64,000 nt of DNA, from positions 1-64,000 of the forward strand of contig JAFTQC010000040.1 in the NCBI GenBank assembly GCA_017462965.1. Direction: 5' to 3'. Origin of the DNA: Clostridia bacterium. Its GTDB lineage: Bacteria > Bacillota > Clostridia > TANB77 > UBA1234. The notes beneath the pieces are model-generated. The model saw only the letters and a list, made by a program, of their open reading frames with translations. It did no database searches and was not told where the DNA came from. The first letter of the stretch is position 1; each line of letters begins with the position of its first letter. A program made the translations under genes and the position numbers. Positions 53,133 to 62,027 of the stretch are shown in pieces.

Positions 53133-54166
53133 ATTTTTATATAATTATATTCACACGCTCGAATTAATCTATTCATTATGGCAAGTCCAATTCCTTCTTC
53201 TTTGACGCCTTCAATTATGACTATGTCTGGATTGTAGCTATCTACTTTTCTAAGTAGTCTGAAAATATTTTGAGCGATTTCTTGTGGCCTTTTTGATGAA
53301 CCTGAATTTAAAACATGGGGAACATCGTATTTTGAAATATTCTCCGTTGATGAAATAATTAAAGGATTTTTATTTTCACTCACTAATTCCTGAATTTTCG
53401 AAGTTAATTTTTGGTTATCGTCGCTGTAAACCAAGACGCATTTGCTATTTGGTGCGTAATGTCTATACTTCATACCGGGAGATAAAACTTTTTCAGTATT
53501 TTCAAGCTTTGCAAGAACGTGTTTATCTATTTTTACATCTCCAGCAACTCTTTTTAAATCTTCAGCTGTTACTCCACCAGGTCTTAAAATTACAGGAACA
53601 TTGTCAATCACTCTTACAACAGTAGATTCGACACCAACCTCAGTGTTTCCACCGTCTATAATGAAATCCATTTTATCACATAATTCATCGAATATGTCTT
53701 GAACGTTAGTACCACTTGGCTTCCCAGAAATGTTAGCACTAGGTGCGGCAATTGGAGTGTTAGCTTGTTTTATTAGTTCAAAAGCTATTTTGTTTGATGG
53801 CATACGAACACCAACTGTATCAAGGCCACCTGTTACAACATCTGGGACGATATTAGTTTTATTTAAAATAATAGTAAAAGGACCAGGCCAAAAAGCATTC
53901 ATAAGTTTCAATTCCATATCTGTTATGTCTTTAGCGATTAAATTTAACATTTCGAATGATGAAATATGGAGGATAAGAGGGTTATCTTGTTTACGTCCCT
54001 TAGCTATAAAAATATTTTTTACCGCATCTGAATTAAGCCCATTTGCTCCTATACCGTAGACTGTTTCAGTAGGGAATAGGACAAGTCCACCTTTTTTTAT
54101 TACGTTGGCGGGTTTATCAATTTCAGAAAAATTTTTTGTGTTTTTTAAATCTAAATAATTATTCAT
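53129..54166 (-). CDS. sua5: L-threonylcarbamoyladenylate synthase (TsaC/Sua5 type)
   Basis: A 345-residue enzyme that makes threonylcarbamoyl-AMP for tRNA t6A. The YrdC-type domain has KKGGLVLFPTETVYGIG, KGRKQDNPLILH, FWPGPFTIIL and APSANISGKPSGT; the C-terminal Sua5 domain covers the last ~130 residues (SPGMKYRHYAP). ATG 54166 follows AAAGGAGGT. In Bacillus its relative ywlC precedes ywlE and rpiB, as here in wider context. Confidence 0.95.
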   Translation of the reverse strand: MNNYLDLKNTKNFSEIDKPANVIKKGGLVLFPTETVYGIGANGLNSDAVKNIFIAKGRKQDNPLILHISSFEMLNLIAKDITDMELKLMNAFWPGPFTIILNKTNIVPDVVTGGLDTVGVRMPSNKIAFELIKQANTPIAAPSANISGKPSGTNVQDIFDELCDKMDFIIDGGNTEVGVESTVVRVIDNVPVILRPGGVTAEDLKRVAGDVKIDKHVLAKLENTEKVLSPGMKYRHYAPNSKCVLVYSDDNQKLTSKIQELVSENKNPLIISSTENISKYDVPHVLNSGSSKRPQEIAQNIFRLLRKVDSYNPDIVIIEGVKEEGIGLAIMNRLIRACEYNYIKM

Positions 54167-54300
54167 TTTGGCACCTCCTTTTAAAATTATGTGGTTACAA
54201 GTTTTAGCCTTTATAAAGATACCACTTTTGGGATATTATGTCAATTAGACAAATGTTAAAAATTTGCTATAATGTAAGTATAAAAAGGGGTTGATGAGAA

Positions 54301-55095
54301 ATGTATAAAGCGATATTTGTTGATATAGATGGAACTTTGCGTGATGATAACAGAAATATATCCCAAAGGACAAAAGATGTTATAAAAAAAATATCTGAAA
54401 ATGGAACTTATGTCGTTATTACATCTGGTAGACCAAAAAAATATACAGAGAATATTAGTAGAATGTGCAATGCTAGCAAATATATTATTTCCTCTGGTGG
54501 TGCTAGTATAGATGATTATGAAGGAAACCTTAATTTAAAAAGAGATGTAATTTCAAAGAAAACATGTGAAAAAATATATAAAATGGCTCAAGAGCTTGGA
54601 ATAAGAGTAGTAATGAATATGGGTGAAAAAAGATATGCTAACAGGTTGGTCGGCAAAAAAGATGAATTGTTGATTGAAAATTTAGACGAATTATTAAAAA
54701 ATTCATTGCCTGAACAATGTGTAATTTTGGATGAAAATTATGAGAAAATAAAAGAAATAAGAGAAAAAGTCTTGCTTATGACGGATGTAGTTATAAATAA
54801 TCAGCATAAATGTTTTACGAATCCAGATGTACCAAAGAACGGAATAATTTATATAGATATTACAAATTCAACTATCTCAAAAGGGAAGGCAATTAAGTCT
54901 TTTTGTAAATATCTTAATATTGATCTTAAGGACACATTATCAATTGGAGATGAGTATAATGACATTTCTATGTTTGAAACAACCGGAAAAAGTATGGCAA
55001 TGGGAAATGCACCTGATGCAGTTAAACAGAAAGCTAGTTTTGTGGGACTTACAAACAATGAAGACGGAGTTGCTGTATATTTAGAAAATATATAA
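54301..55095 (+). CDS. Cof-type HAD phosphatase
   Basis: A 264-residue HAD hydrolase with motif I DIDGTLRDDN, motif II TSGRP, a C2 cap domain (about 80-190), Lys in ISKGKAI and motif IV SIGDEYNDISMF. Members dephosphorylate sugar phosphates or flavin/pyridoxal phosphates; the substrate cannot be inferred. ATG 54301 follows AAAGGGG. A composite repeat element follows the gene. Confidence 0.92.
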   Translation: MYKAIFVDIDGTLRDDNRNISQRTKDVIKKISENGTYVVITSGRPKKYTENISRMCNASKYIISSGGASIDDYEGNLNLKRDVISKKTCEKIYKMAQELGIRVVMNMGEKRYANRLVGKKDELLIENLDELLKNSLPEQCVILDENYEKIKEIREKVLLMTDVVINNQHKCFTNPDVPKNGIIYIDITNSTISKGKAIKSFCKYLNIDLKDTLSIGDEYNDISMFETTGKSMAMGNAPDAVKQKASFVGLTNNEDGVAVYLENI

Positions 55096-55099
55096 TTGA

Positions 55100-55300
55100 A
55101 ACTTGGAAATTGGGACGGTTCTTTTTTCCAAATTTTATGAAAGTCAGACGAAAAGAGTATTGTTTTTAAGCCTCAGACAACTCATTATTCATTGCAAACA
55201 CGATGCAATGAAAATGAGAACTCGGCGACAAAAAACAATACTTTTTTCGTTTAATTAAATGATTCGTTTTTTTGAAAAAGGAACAGTCCCAATTTCCAAG
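55100..55300. repeat. Composite element 3: family-B ends around the structured module
   Basis: Family-B units lie at 55100-55135 and, inverted, 55270-55300. The module (about 55147-55252) matches element 1 over ~88 bases with a single base difference that I can find (CTCGG to CTCAG). Its outer stem flanks differ (ACGAAAAGAG with CTTTTTTCGT) yet still pair. All three copies have the same plus-strand orientation. Confidence 0.85.
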
Positions 55301-55305
55301 TTTTT

Positions 55306-56031
55306 TCAGCCTTTTTTTGATTTTTTTACTTCCTTTACGAATTGAGGCAAAACCATCATCCTTTTAAGTCTAGTAGGTTGTTTTAATAGTCTGTAAAACC
55401 ATTCTAAATGAAGCTTTATAAATAGCTTTGGAGCACGTTTTACTTCGCCAGCCAATACGTCAATGCTACCACCGCAACCAATTCCAATCTTGAAAATATT
55501 GTCATTTATATATTTGTTAATTGTGATTTCTTGTTTTGGAGCTCCTAAACCTACAAGTAACACGTCAGGTTTTAATTCTTTAATTTCTTCTACAATTTTT
55601 TCTTCTTCTTCAGGAGAAAAATAGCCAGTGTGAGCACCTAGAATTTTGATATTAGGATATTTTTCTTTTACTTTTTGCATTGCTGTATCAGCAATTCCTG
55701 GTTTACTTCCCCAAAAATAAAATGAAATTGAACCATCTTTACCTTCTTCAAGTAAATTGCAAATCAAATCAAAGCCTGCAACACGCTCTTTTAAAGGTGT
55801 TCCTAAGATTTTACCAGCCTTGATAATTCCGATACCATCTGGAATAACAAGAGCAGCATTATTAATAATATTTTTAAACTCTTCGTTATCTTTTGCTCTC
55901 ATAACAATTTCAGGATTAGGGGTAACTATCAAATTTCCTTTATCTCCTTTTAAGAATTCTCTACATCTATCTACAGCTTCGGACATATTAACATTGTCAA
56001 AATTTACACCTAAAACACTTATTTTATTCAT
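55306..56031 (-). CDS. tagA: WecG/TagA/CpsF-family glycosyltransferase, probable ManNAc transferase
   Basis: A 241-residue GT26 enzyme. Motifs: ILGVNFD-like start (SVLGVNFDNV), TPNPEIVMRAKDN, IPDGIGIIKAGKILG, FYFWGSKPGIADTA, LVGLGAPKQE and GCGGSIDVLAGEVKRAP. TagA transfers ManNAc to undecaprenyl-PP-GlcNAc in the linkage unit of wall teichoic acid. The tagO-mnaA fusion 1.2 kb away supplies both substrates. ATG 56031 follows GAGGAAA. Confidence 0.92.
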   Translation of the reverse strand: MNKISVLGVNFDNVNMSEAVDRCREFLKGDKGNLIVTPNPEIVMRAKDNEEFKNIINNAALVIPDGIGIIKAGKILGTPLKERVAGFDLICNLLEEGKDGSISFYFWGSKPGIADTAMQKVKEKYPNIKILGAHTGYFSPEEEEKIVEEIKELKPDVLLVGLGAPKQEITINKYINDNIFKIGIGCGGSIDVLAGEVKRAPKLFIKLHLEWFYRLLKQPTRLKRMMVLPQFVKEVKKSKKG

Positions 56032-56079
56032 AAAAATTTCCTCCTCGCAAATAATAATATTGGAAATAGTGACGTTTCT

Positions 56080-56187
56080 TTTTTGGACAAGGGGACGGGG
56101 CTTTTGTCCATTTTTTATAATATATCATACTTAATATAAGATTTCAAAAAAAATGGACAAAAGCCCCGTCCCCTTGTCCAAAAAAGA
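56080..56187. repeat. Family-C inverted pair
   Basis: GGACAAGGGGACGGGG (56080-56118 unit) faces the inverted unit at 56146-56187 across 27 bases. It lies between divergent tagA and the ywlE-like gene. Confidence 0.85.
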
Positions 56188-56282
56188 AGCTACCAAAAAA
56201 TGACATTTTACGACATGTTGGGGATTGAAAATTTTTGGATTTGTTGTATAATTAGGGGAGTATGAATTTGAGGTGATTTTGG

Positions 56283-56756
56283 GTGAAGAGAATTCTTTTT
56301 GTTTGTGCTGGAAATACATGCAGAAGTCCGATGGCGGAGTATCTTTTAAAAGACAAAATTGAAAAAAGAAATTTAAAAGAAAAATTAGATGCTAAATCGG
56401 TAGGTATGTTTGTATCGGAAAACTCTAAAAGTCCTTCTGCCCTAGCGGTTAAAGTGCTAATGGATGAATATCAAATTGATATGTCTATGCATCATCCTCA
56501 AATGATTAACATAGATTTTATAATGGAGTCGGATTTGATTTTATGCATGGAAGAGTCGATGGCCGTATATTTGAAAGCCAACTTGCATAATGTAGATGAA
56601 GATTCGATTATGTTGGTAGATTCGCTTAAGTCATATTTAGGAAAAAATGGAGATGTTTCAGATCCATATGGCGGCGATGAAGATACCTACAAAAATTCTG
56701 CTAGTGAAATAAATGAATTAATTGAGTTATTGATTCAAAAAGAAGTTTCACTTTAA
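56283..56756 (+). CDS. ywlE: Low-molecular-weight phosphatase, YwlE-like (probable protein-arginine phosphatase)
   Basis: A 157-residue LMW-PTP fold protein with the P-loop CAGNTCRSPMAE and the general-acid region SDPYGGDEDTY. The Thr in GNTCR is the residue that marks protein-arginine phosphatase YwlE in Bacillus; tyrosine phosphatases usually carry Ile or Leu there. The start is GTG 56283 after GAGGTGA. It is followed by rpiB at 18 bases, the same neighbour as ywlE in Bacillus. Confidence 0.88.
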   Translation: MKRILFVCAGNTCRSPMAEYLLKDKIEKRNLKEKLDAKSVGMFVSENSKSPSALAVKVLMDEYQIDMSMHHPQMINIDFIMESDLILCMEESMAVYLKANLHNVDEDSIMLVDSLKSYLGKNGDVSDPYGGDEDTYKNSASEINELIELLIQKEVSL

Positions 56757-56774
56757 TAAAGGGAGGAAAAACGA

Positions 56775-57212
56775 ATGATAGCAATTGGCTCTGACCATGG
56801 TGGGTTTTATTTAAAAAAAGAGCTTTTAACACATTATGGTGATGAATTTAAAGATTATGGAGCATATAACGATGTAAGAGGTCTTGATGAACCTATAGTT
56901 GCATTAGCTGTTGCAGAAGCTGTTGCAAGAGGTGAATGTGAGGCTGGAATTTTAATTTGTCGCTCAGGTATTGGAATGAGCATTACAGCAAATAAGGTAA
57001 ATGGTGTTAAATGTGCACTTTGCTACAATAATGATACTGCAAAATCTGCAAAAGAGCATAACAATGCTAATGTAATTGCTTTAGGAGCTGATTATATAGA
57101 TTTAGAAAAAGCAATAGAAATGATTGAAATTTGGAAAAATTCACAATTCTTAGGAGATATTTATGCTGAAAGATTAGGAATTGTAGAAAAATATGAACTT
57201 GAAAGGAAGTAA
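56775..57212 (+). CDS. rpiB: Ribose-5-phosphate isomerase B
   Basis: A 145-residue RpiB/LacAB-family sugar-phosphate isomerase: IAIGSDHGGFYLKKEL, CRSGIGMSITANKVNGVKCA (catalytic Cys in ILICRSG) and HNNANVIALGAD. It interconverts ribose 5-phosphate and ribulose 5-phosphate. ATG 56775 follows GGGAGG. Only 7 bases separate it from the tagO-mnaA fusion, so they are co-transcribed. Confidence 0.95.
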   Translation: MIAIGSDHGGFYLKKELLTHYGDEFKDYGAYNDVRGLDEPIVALAVAEAVARGECEAGILICRSGIGMSITANKVNGVKCALCYNNDTAKSAKEHNNANVIALGADYIDLEKAIEMIEIWKNSQFLGDIYAERLGIVEKYELERK

Positions 57213-57219
57213 ATAAGAA

Positions 57220-59460
57220 ATGATTATAAACATGTTAATAGCGTTTTTTCTAGCGGCGATAACAGCAGCAATTGTTACACCATTATCAATAAAACTCGCG
57301 CATAGAGTAGGGGCGGTTGACGAACCAAAAGATGCCAGAAAAATTCACACAAAAGCTATGCCACGAATGGGTGGTTTTTCATTTATAGTAGGTTTTTTTG
57401 TAGCGATTATTTATACTTTATTAACTGCCGAAGTTGCAGTTAATGTTAATTTATGGGGATTCTTTTTAGGACTTGCAATAGTTACATCGATTGGGTTCCT
57501 TGATGATGTTTATCATATAAAACCATGGCAAAAGTTGTTAGGACAAGTTATTGCCGCGGTTTTGGTAATAATTAGCGGACTTAGAATTTGTTATATCAAC
57601 ATTCCATTTTTATCAATATATGGTTTAAATGATGTATTGTCAGTTATTCTTACTTTCTTTTGGATTATTGGTGTTACTAACGCACTTAATTTGATTGACG
57701 GTTTGGATGGCCTTGCAGGTGGCGTTTCAGCTATTTCGGCCTTATCATTAACAGTAGTTTTTATATTAAATGGTGCTAGTGAACTTGCAATTCTTTTAGT
57801 AGTTGCACTTCTAGGTGGAATTATGGGATTTTTACCATTTAATTTCAATCCGGCCAAAACATTTATGGGTGATATGGGATCTAATTTCTTAGGTTTCATG
57901 CTTGCTACTCTTTCTATGCTTGGAATGGCAAAAACATATACATTTATGACGATAATAGTTCCAGTAGTAATACTTGGACTTCCAATATTCGATACATTAT
58001 TTGCAATGACAAGAAGAATTTTAAAACATCAATCAATAATGCAAGCAGATAGAGGACATATACACCATAGACTTATAGATGCTGGATTATCACAAAGACA
58101 AGCAGTGATAGTCTTATATGGTGTTACGGCGTTACTTGGAATTCTTGCAGTAATAATACTTGAAAGCAGCATTTGGAAAATTCTAATATTGGTAGCTATT
58201 TTAGCAATTCTTTCAGTTATAGGATCAAGAAGTGTTAACGATATAATTGTATATATAGCTGGCGGAAAGAAAAGAAAAACGGTAGTTGCAGATAAGAGAC
58301 ATACAGAAAAGAAAGATAAGATAAAAGTTATGGTTGTGTTTGGAACAAGGCCAGAAGCCATCAAGATGTGTCCACTTATTTTAAAATTAAGAGAAAAAGA
58401 AAATATCGAGACAGTTGTATGCTTGACAGCACAACATAGACAAATGTTAGACCAAGTTATGAACGCGTTCAAAATTAAAGCAGAATATGACTTAAACATA
58501 ATGAAGGATAAGCAGACACTTGCACACATAACGTCAGATATTTTAGAAAAATTATATGAAGTATTACAAACAGAAAAGCCTGATATAGTGCTTGTGCATG
58601 GAGATACATCAACAACATTTTCAGCGGCACTTGCAGCTTTTTATACAAAAACAAAAGTTGGTCATGTTGAAGCTGGACTTAGAACTTACGACAAATATTC
58701 TCCATATCCAGAAGAGATGAACAGACAACTTGTTACAAATATTGCTGACATTTATTTTGCACCAACAGAAAATAATAAAGCAAACTTAGTTAGAGAATTA
58801 GTAGATGAAAGTTTGATATATACGACAGGAAATACAGTAATAGATGCTTTGAAAACGACAGTTAAAGAAGATTACAAATTTACACACCCTGTACTTTCAA
58901 AGATTGATTTTGATAAAAAGGTTATTTTCATGACTGCACATAGAAGAGAAAATTTAGGAGAACCACTACAAAACATTTGTAATGCAGTGAAAGAAATTGC
59001 GAAGAAAAATAAAGATCTTGAAATTATATATCCAGTTCATTTAAATCCAGCGGTTCAAGATGTTGCGACAAAAACATTGGGAGAAGTAAAAAATGTTCAC
59101 TTAATTGAACCACTTGATGTAATAACAACACATAATTTAATAAATAGATCATATATGGTATTAACAGATTCAGGTGGAATTCAAGAAGAAGCTCCATCAC
59201 TTGGAAAACCGGTTCTTGTATTAAGAGGAGAAACGGAAAGACCAGAAGCTGTTATTGCTGGAACTGTTAAGATTGTAGGTACTGATAAGCAAACAATTAT
59301 TGATGAAACAATGAAATTGTTGAATGACAAAGAAGAATATAAAAAGATGAGCAGAGCCATGAATCCATATGGAGATGGAAATGCTTGTGAGAGAATTGTT
59401 GATGCAATAATGTATTACTTTGGTATGATTGAAAAAAGACCGGAAGATTTAAAAAATTAA
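57220..59460 (+). CDS. Fusion: undecaprenyl-P GlcNAc-1-P transferase (TagO/WecA) + UDP-GlcNAc 2-epimerase (MnaA/WecB)
   Basis: A 746-residue two-enzyme protein. Residues 1-~345 are a MraY/WecA-type membrane transferase with about ten helices (GAVDEPKDARKIH, PRMGGFSF, FLDDVYHIKPWQKLLGQ, NLIDGLDGLAGG, FMGDMGSNFLGF, DRGHIHHRL). Residues ~370-746 are a UDP-GlcNAc 2-epimerase (VVFGTRPEAIKM, HGDTSTTFSAALAAF, HVEAGLRT, TAHRRENLG, TDSGGIQEEAPSLG). Together they make undecaprenyl-PP-GlcNAc and UDP-ManNAc, the two substrates of TagA. The frame is continuous without a weak junction. ATG 57220 follows GAAAGGAAG. Confidence 0.95.
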   Translation: MIINMLIAFFLAAITAAIVTPLSIKLAHRVGAVDEPKDARKIHTKAMPRMGGFSFIVGFFVAIIYTLLTAEVAVNVNLWGFFLGLAIVTSIGFLDDVYHIKPWQKLLGQVIAAVLVIISGLRICYINIPFLSIYGLNDVLSVILTFFWIIGVTNALNLIDGLDGLAGGVSAISALSLTVVFILNGASELAILLVVALLGGIMGFLPFNFNPAKTFMGDMGSNFLGFMLATLSMLGMAKTYTFMTIIVPVVILGLPIFDTLFAMTRRILKHQSIMQADRGHIHHRLIDAGLSQRQAVIVLYGVTALLGILAVIILESSIWKILILVAILAILSVIGSRSVNDIIVYIAGGKKRKTVVADKRHTEKKDKIKVMVVFGTRPEAIKMCPLILKLREKENIETVVCLTAQHRQMLDQVMNAFKIKAEYDLNIMKDKQTLAHITSDILEKLYEVLQTEKPDIVLVHGDTSTTFSAALAAFYTKTKVGHVEAGLRTYDKYSPYPEEMNRQLVTNIADIYFAPTENNKANLVRELVDESLIYTTGNTVIDALKTTVKEDYKFTHPVLSKIDFDKKVIFMTAHRRENLGEPLQNICNAVKEIAKKNKDLEIIYPVHLNPAVQDVATKTLGEVKNVHLIEPLDVITTHNLINRSYMVLTDSGGIQEEAPSLGKPVLVLRGETERPEAVIAGTVKIVGTDKQTIIDETMKLLNDKEEYKKMSRAMNPYGDGNACERIVDAIMYYFGMIEKRPEDLKN

Positions 59461-59516
59461 GCTGAGGGGACACCCTTTTTCAGCAAGAGGGACGCCCCTT
59501 TTTGCTGAAAAGGGCT
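59461..59516. repeat. Family-A variants with changed but paired flanks
   Basis: Units read GCTGAGGGGACACCC and CAGCAAGAGGGACGCCCC followed by TTTTTGCTGAAAAGGG. The flanking ATCAA/TTGAT of normal copies is replaced by CAGCAA/TTGCTG, which keeps base pairing. It lies after the fusion gene. Confidence 0.75.
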
Positions 59517-59580
59517 CTTCCTCTACACAAATGAGAAAGGTTATGAGTGTTAAGGTGAAACTACCGGAAAGGATAAATTG

Positions 59581-60861
59581 ATGAATGCTAGAGAATTAGC
59601 GATAAATGTATTATATAAAGTAGAGTTCGGTGAGGGCTATTCAAATGTCGCACTTGATAAAGAACTTAATAAATCAGATTTAGATAGTGTTGATAAAGCT
59701 TTAGCTTCAGAAATAGTTTATGGAGTATTAACTTGGAAAATTACTTTAGATGAAATTATAAAAAGATATTCTAGTATACGTTTGAAGAAAATATCGCCAT
59801 GGATTTTAAATATTTTAAGAATTGGTATTTATCAGATAGTATTTTTAGATAGAATTCCAGAAAGCGCTGCGGTAAATGAAAGCGTAAATCTTGCTAAAAA
59901 ATATGGGCATGAAGCTTCGGCAAGGTTTACAAATGCGATTCTTAGAAAAATAGATAAAAATGAAATGGAAAAGCTTTTAGAATATTTATGGACGAAGCCA
60001 CAAATGATGGAAGAAGAATTGATATCGATTGCTACTTCGCATCCAATTTGGATAGTTCAAGAGCTTTTAAAACAATATGATAAAAAATTTGTTACAGAAG
60101 TTTTAAATGCTAATAATATAACTCCAGATATAACATTAAGAGCAAATATATTGAAAACTAGTCGTGATGAGTTATTTAAGTTACTTATGCTTAAAAATAT
60201 TGATTGCAAAAAAGGAAAATTAAGAGACGGTATAAAAGTAAAAAAACTTTGTGATTTTGGAACGGCTTTGTACACTGTTCAAGATGAGGCGGCACAACTT
60301 GCTTGTTTAAAGCTTGATCCGAAACCTGGAGATAGAGTATTAGATGCGTGTAGTGCTCCTGGAGGAAAGACAACATATTTGGCAGAACTTATGAATAATC
60401 AAGGTAAAGTTGATGCGTGGGATATTCATCCACATAGAGTTAAATTGGTTGAAGAGGCTGCAAAGAAACAAGGGATTTCAATAATTAGCGCGTCGGTAAA
60501 AGATGCAATGGATTATTCGACTGGATTAAATGGTAAATACGATAAGGTGTTACTTGATGTTCCTTGCAGTGGTCTTGGGGTAATTCGCAAGAAGCCTGAT
60601 ATAAAATGGACGAGACAGCCAGAAGATTTAGAGAGTTTAGTTGAAGTACAGGCTAGAATTTTGGATACATGTAGTGAATATGTTAGAACTGGTGGAAGAC
60701 TAGTATATAGTACGTGCACAATATTAAAACAAGAAAATGAAGAACAAGTAGAAAGATTTTTGAAAAAACATATGGAATTTAATTTGGTAGAAAAAATTAA
60801 TTTATTTCCAAATGTTGATGAAACAGACGGTTTTTTCATAGCTGTATTTGAAAGAAAATAG
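59581..60861 (+). CDS. rsmB: 16S rRNA m5C967 methyltransferase RsmB
   Basis: A 426-residue enzyme. The N-terminal NusB-like RNA-binding domain (about 1-130: RELAINVLYKVEFGEGYSNVALD, ILRIGIYQIVFLDRIPESAAVNE) is followed by a SAM-dependent methylase domain with CSAPGGKTTYLAEL, DVPCSGLGVIRKKPDIKW and catalytic Cys in YSTCTI. ATG 59581 is chosen over TTG 59578; GGAAAGGAT lies upstream. Confidence 0.95.
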   Translation: MNARELAINVLYKVEFGEGYSNVALDKELNKSDLDSVDKALASEIVYGVLTWKITLDEIIKRYSSIRLKKISPWILNILRIGIYQIVFLDRIPESAAVNESVNLAKKYGHEASARFTNAILRKIDKNEMEKLLEYLWTKPQMMEEELISIATSHPIWIVQELLKQYDKKFVTEVLNANNITPDITLRANILKTSRDELFKLLMLKNIDCKKGKLRDGIKVKKLCDFGTALYTVQDEAAQLACLKLDPKPGDRVLDACSAPGGKTTYLAELMNNQGKVDAWDIHPHRVKLVEEAAKKQGISIISASVKDAMDYSTGLNGKYDKVLLDVPCSGLGVIRKKPDIKWTRQPEDLESLVEVQARILDTCSEYVRTGGRLVYSTCTILKQENEEQVERFLKKHMEFNLVEKINLFPNVDETDGFFIAVFERK

Positions 60862-60880
60862 AATAAAGTGAGAAAATATT

Positions 60881-61909
60881 ATGAAAAATATTAGAGATTA
60901 TACTTTGGAAGAACTAGAAAATGAATTATTAAGTTTAGGCGAGAAAAAGTTCAGAGCTAAACAGATTTTTGCTTGGATATATAGAGGTGTTACGTCTTTT
61001 GAAGAAATGACAGACCTTTCTAAAGATCTTATAGAAAAATTGAAACAAAATTATATAATAGATTGTATTTTTTTAGACAATTTCCAAAAATCGAAAGATG
61101 GCACAATTAAATATTTGTTTAAACTGACTGATGAACACAAAATCGAAAGTGTTCTTATGAAATACAAATATGGTTATACGGCTTGTGTTTCAAATCAAAT
61201 TGGATGTAAGATGGGATGCAATTTTTGTGCATCTGCGAAGATTGGATTTGTAAGAAATTTAACACCAGGAGAAATTGTGGGACAAATTCTAAAAATGGAA
61301 GAACAATCAGGTGAAAAAATTTCAAATGTTGTATTCATGGGGATTGGTGAGCCTTTTGATAATTATGAAAATGTGATGAAGGCAGTGAGATTAATTAATG
61401 ATCCAAAAGGTTTAAATATCGGTGCAAGGCATATAAGTATTTCTACATGTGGCCTAGTTGATGGAATTGAGCGTTTCTCGAATGAAAATATTCAATGTAA
61501 TTTATGTATTTCGCTTCATAGTAGTAGGGATGAAGTTCGTAGTGACATGATGCCTATCAATAAGAAATATAACATAGCAGAAGTGATTGATGCTTGTAAA
61601 AAATATATTGATAAAACGAATAGAAGAATAACTTTTGAATATGCTTTAGTTGATGGCGTAAATGATAGTAAGGAAGATGCTCTTCATCTTGCAAAATTAC
61701 TTCATGGAATGTTATGTCATGTAAACTTGATTCCTGTAAATAAAATAAAAGACGGAAAATACGAAAAAAGCAGTGTTGAGAAGATGATGGCTTTTAGAGA
61801 TTTGTTAAATGATAAAGGGATAGTTGCTACAATTAGAAGAGAGCTTGGTTCAGATATTTCTGCTGCTTGTGGACAACTTGTTAGAGATGAAAAGTCTAGG
61901 CTAAATTGA
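60881..61909 (+). CDS. rlmN: Dual-specificity 23S rRNA/tRNA A2-methyltransferase RlmN
   Basis: A 342-residue radical-SAM methylsynthase. The iron-sulfur motif is CKMGCNFC (about residues 107-114), with the accessory Cys near the C terminus in SDISAACGQL and GEPFDNYENVMKA in the core. It methylates C2 of A2503 in 23S rRNA and A37 in some tRNAs. ATG 60881 lies 19 bases after rsmB and has only a weak ribosome binding site (GTGAG), so coupling is probable. Confidence 0.95.
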   Translation: MKNIRDYTLEELENELLSLGEKKFRAKQIFAWIYRGVTSFEEMTDLSKDLIEKLKQNYIIDCIFLDNFQKSKDGTIKYLFKLTDEHKIESVLMKYKYGYTACVSNQIGCKMGCNFCASAKIGFVRNLTPGEIVGQILKMEEQSGEKISNVVFMGIGEPFDNYENVMKAVRLINDPKGLNIGARHISISTCGLVDGIERFSNENIQCNLCISLHSSRDEVRSDMMPINKKYNIAEVIDACKKYIDKTNRRITFEYALVDGVNDSKEDALHLAKLLHGMLCHVNLIPVNKIKDGKYEKSSVEKMMAFRDLLNDKGIVATIRRELGSDISAACGQLVRDEKSRLN

Positions 61910-61996
61910 GACTAGACTATTTTCTATATAATATAGTATAATATTTTCGAGTATGAACACCTAGTTAAAACGCAAAAGGACGGTAATTTTGTGTTA

Positions 61997-62015
61997 CTAA
62001 TGTTTCATTAGGAGG
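61997..62015 (+). promoter_or_regulatory. Hairpin next to the ribosome binding site of the PP2C gene
   Basis: CTAATG (61997-62002) pairs with CATTAG (62006-62011), whose last G is the first base of GGAGG. Upstream an AACAC/GTGTT arm (about 61956-61995) can form another stem. The leader from a TATAAT at 61937 to the ATG is about 85 bases. It may be a regulated leader, but no known class is recognised. Confidence 0.35.
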
Positions 62016-62027
62016 TGAAATGATTTT

